A stretch of 64,000 nt of DNA from Numida meleagris. Lineage: Eukaryota > Chordata > Aves > Galliformes > Numididae. The stretch lies in contig NC_034413.1 in the NCBI RefSeq assembly GCF_002078875.1, positions 64,582,252 through 64,646,251 of the forward strand. Direction: 5' to 3'. Within the stretch, counting starts at the first letter, position 1, and every line of letters starts with the position of its first letter. Below the pieces are notes generated by a model, which saw nothing but the letters and a program-made list of their open reading frames with translations, was not told the origin of the DNA and made no database searches. Of this stretch, positions 50,176 to 62,935 are shown piece after piece. Both the position numbers and the translations under genes were made by a program.

Positions 50176-51981
50176 TCGCCCCGCTTTTCCACGCTGTTAC
50201 AATTGGACAAGCACTTTTATTATGACAGAGCTGTAGAAATAATAAGCTTTCAGCTGCTTTAGCCTTTCAGATGCTTCCAATGCAAAGAACATTTGACATG
50301 CAGCTTCAATGTTAATCTTGTTTTTTTAATCTTTGCTTCTAAATAGGAAAAATCGGGAGCATTGCTTTGTTGCTGCACGGCTTTATTTATTTTTAATCAA
50401 GCATGTTTCATCCCCATAGCATGATTAATTAAGAAAGTTAATTAGCAACTACAGCCAACCTACTAGAAAACAAAATCCTTCTGAGGATTTAAAAAATTAA
50501 AACATTCATTGAGAAGTTCTCATGTTTGCTTTCGAAATAGCTAACAAATGATAAAAGGTTTACAAAAATGTTCTTTGAAAGCACAGCTTATGCTCTTAAG
50601 ATTGAATATGTGCATTATAAGTGGCAAAATTCCCAGCCGAGGCCTTTACAAAGAGATAATTAAAGGAGCCAAACAAGGATGCAATTATATCCTTTCCAGA
50701 TGGAAGCAAGCGTACAAGTATTCAGTGTGTGGATGTAAGGAAGATACATTTCAAGTTTCAGCATCACCAGTAGATTTTTCAGTAGCTTGTTCTTAAAAAA
50801 CAACAGTTTGAGGAAAGCCCATTGAGTCCAAGATAAACACAAATGTCCTAAGTAATCATTCACGTTCTAAACTCTCCTCAAACTGAAATTTCTCCTTCTA
50901 CCTTTACTCCTATAAGCCAGACTCATTCACACACCAGACAAAAGCTGTATCACGCAGCATTGACAGTTGTCCAACACTGCTCAGATTTCCACTTCAGAAC
51001 TGTGTAACCCAGACACCTCACAGTCCACAGGAGAAGAATAGGAAGATGCAATCACAAACCCCACCTACCATGTCAGTCTGAACAAATGCTGGTCCAGTTT
51101 CTCACTGGTAACTGATATCCTCAGATCAAACAACAGGATAAATGACAAACTGGATGCATGAAAGATCCCTTTTTCTATTCCTAGCTCTTCATCTTTATGT
51201 TGATATAGCATTGAAGTTCAACTTGCTAAATTTTTAGAATAAGATTTTCATTTCTGTTTTTGAAACCTCCAAAACCAAACCTCGTAGAGCTAATGATGAA
51301 AAAAGAACCCATTCAAAAATCTGAAAGAATGCAAAATTTCTTAGTAACATCACCTGAAACTTAATGCTTCACTGAATCTACATTGCCACGATCCCCTGAG
51401 AAGATAATGGTTAGAGCAGACCCTGATGTCCCTTCTTGTCTTAATCACACACCAGCAGTCCCACCATGTGCCAGCACACATTGGCATCTTGCATTTCCAG
51501 CACCAACACAGGAAGATTTTTACATATTCCTACATACTGTAAATGATTGCTCTCCTAAACAGTGAGCGAATGAGGACAAAATGTATGACAGTTCCCAAGT
51601 AAGAAATTTGCTTCCCTACTCTCCAATTTGTTTCATGAACAGGAAAGCGTTTTCTTCACGTTTCATCCTTTGTTGGGAAGTCTCATTCTGCACGGATTTC
51701 CCTTAGAAATGGCCAGTTTCACATAGAAAAATGAACCCTGGCTTTCACCTCCTTTCATCTTACGCCTTTCACTGCTTGCAAAGATGGACCCATGGAAAAA
51801 GTCAAGATGGAAAATACGCTGTTAGGATTTGTTTTATTTTCAGTGCTTGTGTAAAATCACAGAGACCACACTACATCCCAGGAACACTTCTGTGCCTTCT
51901 GCAGACAACTTCAGAGCTTTCTCCTCAACGCTAAACCTCTGAGATGCAGAAAGTGAATAAATACTTCATTCACATTGGGGG

Positions 51982-51994
51982 AAAAAAAAAAAAA
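51982..51994. repeat. A13 homopolymer
   Basis: Thirteen A preceded by ggggg and followed by gagagc. No element boundary was recognised. Confidence 0.85.
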
Positions 51995-52106
51995 GAGAGC
52001 AAGCAGCAAAATGAGAAAAACTCATTGAATTGCAGCGTCCCTAATCATGGCACCCATGGCCTCGAGGTGATGCAGTAGCAGCCAGGAGCCACAGTGCTGC
52101 AAAGAG

Positions 52107-52192
52107 AATCACAAAACTGTAGGGGTTGGAAGGAACCTCCAGGGATCATCAAGTCCAACACCCCTGTTAAAGCAGGTTCTCTGCAGTAGGTT
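52107..52192 (-). mobile_element. CR1 LINE 3'-end fragment
   Basis: Reads aatcacaaaactgtaggggt, then tggaaggaacctccagggat, catcaagtccaacacccctg and ttaaagcaggttctctgcag. This matches the reverse-complemented 3' end of a chicken CR1 subfamily with the GTAGGGGTTGGAAGGGACCT and AAAGCAGGTTCCCT landmarks. The match ends near 52192. Confidence 0.9.
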
Positions 52193-55100
52193 GCAGAAGT
52201 CTTGCTGCTGGAGATGGTGCATGCAGTATGTTCTTGGTGCTCTATAAATGTCAGTGCTGTCTTCTTTTTGAAACCATTGGTTTAGAATGGCAATAGTTTA
52301 GCTAGATCTGGCAATAAAAAGTCATCTTGCAAAGAAATATTAATTGAGAATTTAAGGCTGAGCAAAGTACACATTTTATTTAATTATTTTTGCAATAATC
52401 GCAGACAGCGGTTAGTACAAGAGAAGTAGTAATGCTGTCAGGCAGAAGCAGGATAGATAGGCTGAGCCATCAGCAAGGCACAGGCTCCCATTTATTGCTA
52501 ATTTACTTCAGAATAACTGATAAGCACACAGAAAATACCATTTACATTAAACTTCTCTTCCACAGGATGCAATACTTCCAAACCCAGACAAGCTGAACAG
52601 GTAGCAGCTTATTCAAAGTGTATTTTCTTGGGAATGACTCTAACAGTAGGGGGGAAAAAAAAATAGGCACAGATTTACAGCTGTGGTCTAAAATATAGAG
52701 CAGCCATCCCCTGGGGCTCTCTCACCGATTTCCAGTAGATTTTAGAGTATATGAAATGTGAATCAGAAGTTCAAAGAAGACTATCTAGTTAGACCCAAAA
52801 GCATTGAAAGAGGAGACCAAACAACAACCCCTACGGCAGGTCAGGGAGAGCCACAGGGCTCAGCCTCACAGCCAGGGCTGAAGCAAGATGCACAGGGGTG
52901 CATGTGTTTACTAATGATTTCTGAAGTCTAGGAAGATCAGTGGGAGACGGTTAAAGATTTGCTTTACAATCAGCCCAATCATAAACTAGTAAGCTGCAGC
53001 AACTACAAGTAAGCAGGCAAGGCAGCTACACCCATACTTCAGTGCAATGTCAAGTACAAAGCTCCAACCATCCCAGTGTCAGAAAGCACCAAATGAATGG
53101 CTCTACAACACTGAAGCCCGAAACATTTCTAACACAGAGTTTGTCACACTCTAAGTAAAATGCTCCAAGCACTATGCAACTCCTGCAATCCTCAAAAAGC
53201 AGTTTGGATTTTAGCAGAGCCAACTTCTGTTCAGTCTCGCACCTTGTTTTAATATATCCCACACACTCCTACAAATAAATCAGCACAGAATCTGCCCTAT
53301 GATTTTTTTTTACTTATTAAAAGTAATATGTTAACCATAAAACCCATCATCTCCCTTCTGTAATCCGTATCGCATAATACAAAGCAAGAACAACTTGACA
53401 AAATTCAATGGTGTGGACATAACTTCTGGATTTCTTGACGTGATTGATTTATACATTTTAAAATTACATTAACAGTAATACTTGTATTTAATGCTCTATT
53501 ATTTCTGCCCATAAATTGGGATCCAAGAAGCATACAGAGGGAATTTCTATGATTAGGCAAGCTGCCAAGTTCTCAAAGACTTATCATGGAAAAGTGCAGT
53601 GTTCAGACAGATATGGAAAAAAAGAAAAGGACTAACAGAAGGCAGTTTGGAATATTAATTTAGCAAGAGAAATTCTAAAATGTATATAGGAAGCAGTTGC
53701 ATATAGATCTCCACACTTTACTACAAGAAGGACTGCTTGCTCTTCTTTCCAGATCATCATTTCAATTGCTACGCAAATGAAAGCATCAGTTTAATGAAAG
53801 GCCTAAATAACTTACAACTGTATCAAATTTCTCTGAGACTTTTTTCCACAGTACAAGGACTGCAGTTATTGCCTTTCTATAACTAAGAAAACCAATGGCG
53901 TGTATCACCTTTTTGACAGCATCCTCATAGTTGTTGCATCATTCTTACGACCTCCATCAGTACCAGTCAGTATGGAAAGCAAGTTCTATGCTTCTCCCTT
54001 TCTCACCTTGTGCATTACAACACTACAGCACCACTAGGGAACCTGCAGCTGCTGCTCCTCAGCTCAATGGCTCCTGCTGGTGTCTTTCATCCTAGGAGCG
54101 TGTAACGTTTTTCTTAGTGTTTTGTTGACTGTTTGTAAGTCGGGTGAAGCTGTTCTCTTGATAAGGTGGATCCTCAGCTCTTGTGGTTCTGGCTGGGGGA
54201 CTGGGTATGGTTTCAAGCGCTAGAAGAGCACATGGATCTCTACTTTTGTTGTTTAATGTTAATTGTTTCAAAAAATAAGTGTATGGAAGTCAGAAGATGT
54301 CTCCCGATACATGAAGAACTCTCTGGGTTGTGACCCAGACAGAATCAGCTGATTTCCAGTGAAGGAGAAATTTGTTTTTTTAATAAGCCTGCTCCCAAGA
54401 AGACCTTGAAAAAAGAACAGCCAAAGAACAAACAAGCAAAAAATATTTTGTTTTTGCAAAAGACTTGCAAGCTGAGCTAACAAATCCCTCAATCACTGGG
54501 TGTTCATGTATATTTTTCCTCCAGAGATTTGTCACATGTACATGATGTGCTGTGGAAATTCTTTTGAAAGGATATGCATTTCCCTAAAGGATTTTCAATG
54601 AGAATTTATTGCTCATTAAAGATTCAGGATTGGCAGCACTTCAGTCTTCAGTTAATGATGTTTGTTTATTAACATAAAACGCATCATGCTCAACAAGACT
54701 ATAGCTTTCCCAACCCATGCATCAAAGCACAAAACAGTTCTCCATCCCTCATATTATTCCCTGAGGCTCTCTGCAAGGGTGCTAACACGATCGTCCTCTC
54801 ATAGGATGAAGTCAGAACCCGCATTTCAAATAAGGCTGAAAATCATAGAAACATTTCTTCATAACTGATACTACTCAGATATAAACTAACAGCAACAAAC
54901 CTCAGCCTGCTGCCATCACTTCTACTATCTGTTCCTTCCCTGTCAGCCTTTTACCAGAATCGGATCTTTGCTTAGTGCTAATCCTACTGTTCTTAAATTC
55001 CACAATTAACATTCATGCAAAATGCTCCTTCTAAATGCTGTAAGTAAATTACCAGCTTTTGAACCTTAATGCCATTGAATATGCAAAAGAATGATGAAGG

Positions 55101-55489
55101 CTGAAGAGAACTGGGTCTGCAAACCAGAGATCTTAGCAACCCACCACTGAGCTCTCTCTTGCATTTCTATGAAAATAAAACAGAAGTGAATACATTTCCT
55201 CAGAAAAAAAATTGGACCAAATAAGTGACATACACTGGTATTGACAAGTCCTACCCTCAGTCAAACTCTTTCATCCTACTGCTTTCTCCATAACTAGTTT
55301 TCCCTCTGCTAGCATTTCTCTGGCTGGCTGTGAGAAAGGTTTTTCTCCTAGTTCTCTACAAAGTGTCTCAGTTTTGTCCTTACAAACCAAAGAGGACATA
55401 TTCATTACTGGCTGACCTCTTACCTCTGTTTTCTACTCCCTTGTTCCCATCACAACACATTCCTGGTATTCTTTGAGATTGCTTTTTTT

Positions 55490-55501
55490 GGGGGGGGGGG
55501 G
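55490..55501 (+). repeat. G12 homopolymer preceded by T7
   Basis: Seven T then twelve G, a rare mononucleotide G run. On the gene's sense strand it is C12 followed by A7. It is prone to sequencing and replication slippage. Confidence 0.9.
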
Positions 55502-55509
55502 TGTACGGA

Positions 55510-55530
55510 CCCTAACCCCACCCAAGCCCC
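55510..55530 (-). other. G-quadruplex motif
   Basis: On the minus strand the 21 bases read GGGG, loop CTT, GGG, loop T, GGGG, loop TTA, GGG. This satisfies the four-tract short-loop rule for an intramolecular quadruplex. It would be present in NCKAP5 pre-mRNA. Formation is predicted from the motif only. Confidence 0.65.
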
Positions 55531-55667
55531 AGGGCTGACAGCGCGTCCCATCACCCAGCGCCGACGGGATGTACGAGGGGGGGTTGCTATACAGAGTGAT
55601 GTGTTTTTATCCGTCCATAAAGCCCACAACATCAGGACTTCTGTTTTCTTTATCAAGCTGCACTTAC

Positions 55668-55765
55668 AAATATCATCTCTTTTCTCTCTCCGAGTTTCAT
55701 TTCTTGCATGCTCAGTAATCTTCCAGCTGTCATCCATGTCCTGCTCTAATTGAGCACTGGTATAC
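55668..55765 (-). other. Candidate alternative exon on the NCKAP5 strand (98 nt)
   Basis: On the minus strand a weak acceptor, atttttccaag, precedes 55765 and a strong donor, TTT|gtaagt, follows 55668. One frame is open throughout and reads YTSAQLEQDMDDSWKITEHA then RNETRREKRDDI, charged and helix-like. That frame ends with one extra base, so it would not join the phase 2 exon at 47591 in frame. A second frame with ATG codons (MTAGRLLSMQEMKLGERKEM) does join it in frame, but an upstream TAG lies within the candidate and the ATG context is poor. It could be an alternative first exon, an untranslated exon, a lncRNA exon or chance. Confidence 0.2.
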
Positions 55766-56689
55766 CTTGGAAAAATCTTTTTTTTTGTGAACAAGAAACA
55801 AAATTAAAGTGATTTCATTCTGTTTGATTCGCTGGACCTCCCTCCCTTGGCTTTTTCCTTGACCAATTGTTCAATACTTTCAAGCACCTTGCCAGCAAAT
55901 CTACAATGACCCTCTGCTCAAAGAGAAAATACAGCAGAGAATCAAATTTGTTCAAAAAGATTCCCTTTCTTTACTCCTTAAACTAGCTTAGTTGTTTCTC
56001 ATAATTTCTTTTAGCACCCCAAGAACACCAGTATGGCATTATTAAGACACACAGATAATGCTCTGTCACAGAGGCACGCTGCTGCCGAGCACTGCCTCCA
56101 CACACAGGCAGCCTCACTGCAACCCATCTTTGCTCCCCTCTGCCAACTCAGCTGAGAGATTAGAGAATTTCTTTTCACAGCATTTTACAAGAAAGCAAGT
56201 AAACTGAACTCCACGCATCCTTGAGTAAGGCAGCAGGACAGCGCTGCCAGTTCCCACAGGTACTATCTATCTGCAGGCATCAAAACCAAGCCCTGGGCAC
56301 TGGGATTGCACAGCAGCATCGTCGAGTGCTTTGTACTCAGGAAATCACCAGAATGAGTCAAAATACGTACCAAGTCTGGCCTCCAGGTAAATATTGATGC
56401 CTTCTATGTACACATACACATGTGAACCACATAGTTTCCGTGTTTGTATTTCCAAATTTCCATTCTGTGACATCGTGCACAGAAACCCCGCACTGAAATC
56501 CGTGAGGGCCCAGCAAGAAGCAGCAAAGCGAGGGCAGTTAAAAGCGCATGAATGCAAACAAGGCAGGTAATGATCTTTAAAAATACTTTTAACAACCAAC
56601 CAATAGAAAGACATAAAAGGCTACTAAAAGGACAGAAAAAGGCTAAGGTCATCTTTTGGATAAATATCTGCTTGCAGTGAGACATAAAG

Positions 56690-56850
56690 CGGCTGATTTG
56701 TACCTTGGAGCAACAGGTCGTGATGTGCAGCAGTTGCCCCTCGGGCCGCCTGCACCCCGCCACCAGCAGCAGCTCCTTGCCCCTGGCAAACACCGAGCAT
56801 CAAGGCACCGCCTGCAGGGGCCTTCTGCCGGGACCACGGCAGGTGACAGA
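56690..56850. other. GC-richer intronic patch
   Basis: Includes ccctcgggccgcctgcaccc and gccaccagcagcagctcctt. Overlapping short ORFs on both strands come from base composition. No family was recognised. Confidence 0.4.
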
Positions 56851-57058
56851 CACAATAAATGAAACAGGTCTTTTGTAAGAGCACTCTCAAATGCCCGCAT
56901 AAAAATACTTTGGATGTACTGATAGGCAATAATTGCCACTTAGTTTTTTGATTTCAGGAACACGATCCTGTTTATTGACTTCAAAGAGTGAGCAAGAGAA
57001 GGTAATTCAATCTTGCCCGTACATCTCAGTAAACTTCACTGTACCCACTGGTTTTGTT

Positions 57059-57083
57059 GAGAGAAAGGAAAGGAGGGGAGGCA
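57059..57083 (+). repeat. 25-nt polypurine tract
   Basis: Uninterrupted A/G: gagagagaaaggaaaggagg then ggagg. Low complexity. Confidence 0.75.
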
Positions 57084-60000
57084 GTGACAGGGAGTTCCTC
57101 CTATTCTTAAGAATTAAAAAAAAAAAAAACCACAAAAAAACACCCAACAGTACCAGAACAAATTTCCTTAGAGAAATGAAACTGCTGGACTTGCCATAGT
57201 CCTCCCCCAGGTCTGCCAGTGGGCTCTGGTTTGCTTTAAACAAAATAACGTGGTCTCAGCCACAGCTCAGAAAGAGAAAAAAAACGAGCACACTGAAAAT
57301 CACTTTGAAGTATCCTTCGGTAACCCAGCTTGTGAATTCATATTCCTGCAGCCTTACAGCAATAAAATCAGTTACATCCTAATGATATAATTGTTTCTTC
57401 TATCATTCTGTCCATAAAAGAAGATGAGATAAAGTCAAAGCCAGTGGCCTCTGGCTGATGATGTGTTTTGACAAATTAGATGATTAACTGGAACCTCAAA
57501 CTCAAGCTTCACTGTCTCAGCAGACCTAAAAGAGCAGAAGAAAAGACTGGCTTTTAAAAGGACACGGATCTACAGGGACCCTCGCCCAGACTGCACAGAG
57601 CTCCTCAAAGGGCAGTATTTGCATTGGATCAAACAGGGGCTGGCACGCGCTCAGGCTAATTTTAATACAGAAATTACAGTTGTCACTTTAAATAATGGAT
57701 GCGGCATATGGTAATATATGCAGCATGCTTTCAAACATGTTCAAGTAAAGATAGAGAAACCAAGTCCTCAATGACTGTTTTGCCAATGCAAGACTTAGTG
57801 ACAGCGAAAATGAAAACCAGAGCACATCAGAAGTACCAGCAGAGCAATGAAAGTCCTTTTGTGTGTATTTACAGAGCCATTTAAATTCACACACAGTCAA
57901 ATCACAGCCTGTGATTGTCTGGGGATGACGCAAGGACGGAGCAGTGCCTGGCACAGGACCCACCTGTGCTCCCCGCGTTGCTTCTCCGAGCTCAGGGTGA
58001 GCAGGACTTGCTTCAATATAGAATCTTTAAAAACTGACCTCTGGATGCTAATTAAAGAAATCTTTATCTGATATGCTCGGGCACTGTCTATCCTTTCAGC
58101 TAGGGCAGCTCAACCAAGTTGGGATAGAACTGTAATTTTAACCTTTTCTAATTACTTATGATGTGATGGAAAATTATGAGAACTTGTACTCCTATATCAT
58201 TTACAATTAAACATCTGGGGAAAAGAGAAACAAATTTTTTTGTTTAGAACCTGAACCAGGGAAGCACACACCTTCACAAAATCCCACAGAAATTAAACCT
58301 CCTTGGGGAATCTTAAACAATTTTCCCCAAGGAAATCAACAAGATCTGCTCGGTGAATGAGGCCAGCTTCCCAAAGCTCAAACAGCATCAACTTCTACGG
58401 ATGTTTAATTTCAGCAAACAAAATAAATAATGTAAAAGATAAGGGTGAATCATGATTATGATGTGTTAGTATTCAGGCATTTCCAAACAAACATTAAATG
58501 TAAACTAATAATGACTTAAAATACCATCTGAAGTACTAACACGGGAACATTTTCAGATGTTCAAATGTCAGCTAGATGCTTAGACCAATCTGCATCTCTC
58601 CAGTTTCAACTAAAAATAACACTTCAAAAGTAATTCTGAATAGTAATTTGGAATTTTGAATGTTTGAATAGAGCTCCTCACCATTTTTCACAGCAGAAAG
58701 ATTCCAGTATTTTATCTATGAGGCTGGGTAATAAATTGTGGTCTGAAATGACTTATTACAGTCATCACCTCTAGCCAAATACATCACCTTGGGTAGGAAG
58801 CAAAATCAAAACCACATACAGTGGTCACGTAACATTACCACATGTATTACCTCATTTACAGAATCAGGAAAAAGTCAGCCCGAAATCAAGGTATTGATTA
58901 TTTCAAAATTTAATTCCCCAGGCAAAAGCCATACTGACAAATAAATCCAGTAAAGGGCATTTGCTAATTAACTAAGCGAGCCTAATCTTGAATTCAAGTT
59001 AATTTGGTATTAGAGATTGTAAAACTAACACTACACTTAAAGTACTCGTGTAATAAAGACAAACAGCCATTAATGGAATTGGTGATCAACTTTGCAGATA
59101 AACTCCATCCCATTACGTGCTCATACCTTTACTTTATATGAGATCAAGAAAGCTGACAGAAAATACACGCATGGACATTTTGAATATTTGCTGTTTATAC
59201 CAAAGGCATGCATTTACCTTGCATTCAGAAGATCAGCATGAGGCTGCAATAAGCATCTGCTGTGACATCCAGCACCACCAATAGCTGGCAACTTTCTGGG
59301 AGAAAGCCAGCTGAAGCAATATTCTTGATACCCAAGGTTGATCCGCAAATTTTATCAGTGGCTCTTAACGGTATTTTACAAGAGCGTAAAAAAATATTGA
59401 AAGTCCTTTTAAATACAGAATACATTATTAATTTTCTTAGTATATATGGGTGTTCAGAGCTTTTCCAAACTCAGTGGATCAATAGCTAGGGGATGTTTGC
59501 ATTTGCTTTCCTTTCTTCAAGTCCCCAAATCAGAGCAGAATAGCTTCTCCTGTTTAATCATGCTGCAAAAACTATCATTTTGATACACTCAGATTGCTTC
59601 TATGTTGACATATTTTTCTTTACAAGATACTGTCTTAATTAGTTCTCTATCATTAGGAGGTTGTCCAAAAGACAAGTGAAGAAATTTTTTTAGTGAAGCA
59701 GAAGAAAACCATATGGTTTTTGATTGCATATTATTTCTTACTGTAAAACCAGTACATGTTCATTGCTGGACAGCCCATAAAAACAGTTTCCACAGTTCAG
59801 AGTGAAAGCTGTTATCTAATTTCACATGGAAGCAAAATGCTGGGATTTTGTTCTGCACACAGCATCCATGTTCACCCCTTCATGCACAGTTGGTGGGAAT
59901 GCACGGCCAAAGGCAAAGGCCTTGTGTGGCTCTGGCTCTCCATCAGCACCTGACGCTGCCTGCTGGCAACGTTCTCACCCTGCATCGACACAACGGCCTA

Positions 60001-62275
60001 ATAGCACGATTGTGCAGCCTCCTAATAAACTTCAGGTAATATTGGTCAGCCTACTCATGCATTTTTCCACCTCTCATGTGCAGGAAGAGAGAAACTCTCA
60101 AGATACACGAGGTCAGATTCAGCAGGCACCTCCCCCCAGTAGCACCTTGTGAAACATCATGAAAAACCGCACCTCCTTACAGACAGCATTTCTGTACCCA
60201 TCTGTAGGAACCGCAGCTTCACTTCAAAATCCAGAGCTTCCAATCTTTCAGAACCGTATATGACAGATATGGAAAACTATTTTCTAGCTAGTACTGAATA
60301 ATTCCCATTTTCCTCTATACACAGGTCACATCTTACAAGAGGTTTCCAAAGTTGTATTTTCTCTACAAATAGTGGTATCTTTTAGAACACTGTCTGCAAA
60401 ACATTTAACAAAACAACATCAGTCACTGCTCTTTGTGCAAGGAAAATGTTTCTAAGAGAATGCACGCAAGCACCTCAATGTGCCAAAGGTATTACGGAGG
60501 AAAGGCATAACGAGTACCCCAGGAAATCATGCCCACTGTGCCAAGCAGGCAAACACTACAGCCAGGTCTTTAAGAGGCAGGCAGCCACAGAGCTGGAGCC
60601 AGCAGGGCTGGGCCAAAAGCCACGGCTGGAAAGGAAAAGCTCTCACTGCCCCAAAGGCAATTGCCCCACTGACCCTTCACATGTTTTGTTTATACATCTC
60701 TTCCTCCATCTCCAGCCACCATCACACTTTGCTGGAGGTTTCCACTTGGGGGTTATAGTTCTCTCCTGCACAGACAGAAGATATTCCCAGGAGTTTGCTG
60801 GCCAAGCCTTGCACATCAGGGACACCAAGCTGCAGGGCCGTGCCCTTCCCTCCTCAACCATATCCCAGCTTCCATCCCTCTATGCCTGCATTTCTTCTAT
60901 CTCCTCTCTTTTTCTGCTTCTCCAGAGCACTCTGTTTTTTCCACAAGTGTTTTTATACTGCTGAAACCAACAAGTTTTCATCAATTTTAATGTCTGTGCC
61001 TCAGCGATGGCTCTCCCCAGCAGATCAGTTTGACTCTGAAGTCACTGCTTATGGTGAAAGCAATTGACTCACTGTTGCAAACTGCCCCCTAGGCAGAACG
61101 GGAGAGGAAAAGCCTAGGGAGTGAGAGCTGGCAGGGAAATTCGTGAGCAGGTAAAAGAGAGCAGACTGCTGGGGAACATGGGAACAGCAGACAGACCCAG
61201 AACTACAGGGAGAATACCCAGCCAGCCCATCACTTCGTATAGAGAGCATGAGGAAAGGTGTCATGAATTTAAGCAAACTGCTCTAACATTACAATCTGAG
61301 TACTCAGATACTTACTCCTGCCCAGAAACGCGGGGTTCAGGCTGGTAACCAAAGGACCTGTAATTGCTCCCCAGCACCAGCCCCGGCTGTGTGCCCACAG
61401 CTCCACTGCAGAGCAAAACCAAGGCTTCACCTGCATGCTTCTGGGAGCAATCTCCTGCTCAAAGCTTATTTTTGCACAGCATACTGCCATAGCATTTACT
61501 GCTCTTTTCATGCACTTCTATATAAGAAGCACAAAACATACGTTTTATTTCAAACCAGCAAAAGTTGGTGAGCTTTCGTGACAGGTAAGGTTTCCCTTTT
61601 CATTCCATTTTTAAAAGGTATTAAAAATCACAACACCCAACACAAAGCAACAGAGAAAGTCAGTGTCAGGCTTGCTTATTCTCAGAAATAAAGTTGAGCA
61701 ATTTCAGGATCTTGTCTTTTGAGCACAGATTGCATTTTGGCCTATCAGATGCTGCAGTAATGGGATTTTCTAAGTCTGAAACATGTCCATATCACGCACA
61801 TAAAGAAATCTCTTGATGTTTTACTTAGTTTAATGCTTTTTTCATCATATATATCCTCCCATGCCCCCCTGCTTTCAACAGCTAATAACCAATACGTCTG
61901 ATGAAAATTAATTGACTTGACAGCTTGCATAAAGCCCATAAAGGTCCAAAGGAAAAATGCTGTGACAACAGTTTCTTTCTTAGTAGGACTGTAGCCATGG
62001 AAACTATCTTTAGAGGCCAACTGGCCTCCATCCCAGCACAACATACAAAAATCAAAATGCTACTGTCACTGGGATAGCCAGTGGCACCAGTCTCAATTGT
62101 CAACCTTCACAACTTTGCTGCATCACAGCTAAAGGAAAATATTCATTGATTTTATTCGGAGCAAAGCTGGTATGCCATTACAGTAACATTACAGAGTTAG
62201 ATGATACAGACTCTACAAACTGTGCTCACACTGATAATTACTATGATAATCTGTTACAAAGAACCTATAAAATGT

Positions 62276-62276
62276 N
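62276..62276. other. Ambiguous base (n)
   Basis: A single undetermined base within aaaatgtntagacag. It marks an unresolved or polymorphic position in the assembly and lies in intronic sequence. Confidence 0.99.
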
Positions 62277-62894
62277 TAGACAGATACCCAAAATATCAAT
62301 GTGCAGATTACTCAGTTTCTTACATAGAACATTTTATTAATTATTATGATATAAGCAATTTTGTCTTATCTTCAGGTAAATACTGGCAGCCAAAGAAGAA
62401 ATCTCTAATCTGATTTACCTCTGTCACATTGGATCAGCTGAAACACCGATCCTTTTGGATTTATCTCCTATAGCTTGCCGGAACAAAGCTGTGATTTCTA
62501 ACATAGTCTGAGAAAAATCATCATTTTTTTTTTTACGAATGATGATAGATTATCCCTCAAAAGGTAAGACAAATGAGCCAGAGGCCGTGTGGTAACAGCA
62601 ACCACAAGGCAGGAATGGCGCTCACTCTTTTTGAAGAAGTAGGGTTTTCTTCCAGAGAGGTGTTCTGAAGATGGAAAAACATTTTGTTCATTAAGAAAGC
62701 TAGCTGAATTAAAGGAAGCAGGAGTTAGAAATATGTATTTAGTTGCACTGCATATGAGACACCTAAAGAAATAAACCACCATCTTCAATGTACTTTTAAT
62801 CCAGCTGTTCCTCTGCTGCTCTCACTGCTTGGGAAAGGAGCCTTCAGATTGTCTACCCAGACATCAATGATAGGATATTTTGTAAAATAATTGC

Positions 62895-62935
62895 AAAAAA
62901 GAGAGGGGGGAAAAAAAAAAAGAGGAAAAAGAGGA
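62895..62935 (+). repeat. 41-nt polypurine tract
   Basis: Uninterrupted purines including gagagggggg followed by A11, then gaggaaaaagagga. This is the longest pure A/G run I saw in the window. Such tracts can form triplex (H-DNA) structures. Confidence 0.85.

Noticed and set aside
55450..55794. 114-codon minus-strand ORF as a gene
   Set aside because: It runs through the G12 run and quadruplex block, which encode a Pro-rich artefact; only the splice-bounded segment 55668-55765 is worth considering.
59210..59290. Possible minus-strand exon ending at a gtaaat donor near 59218
   Set aside because: A single weak donor-like word; no matching acceptor, no NCKAP5-like peptide and stops in nearby frames.
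60446..60964. 172-codon ORF as a protein-coding gene
   Set aside because: No recognisable domain, no splice or promoter context, and overlapping ORFs on both strands suggest local base composition. Kept only as a low-interest finding.
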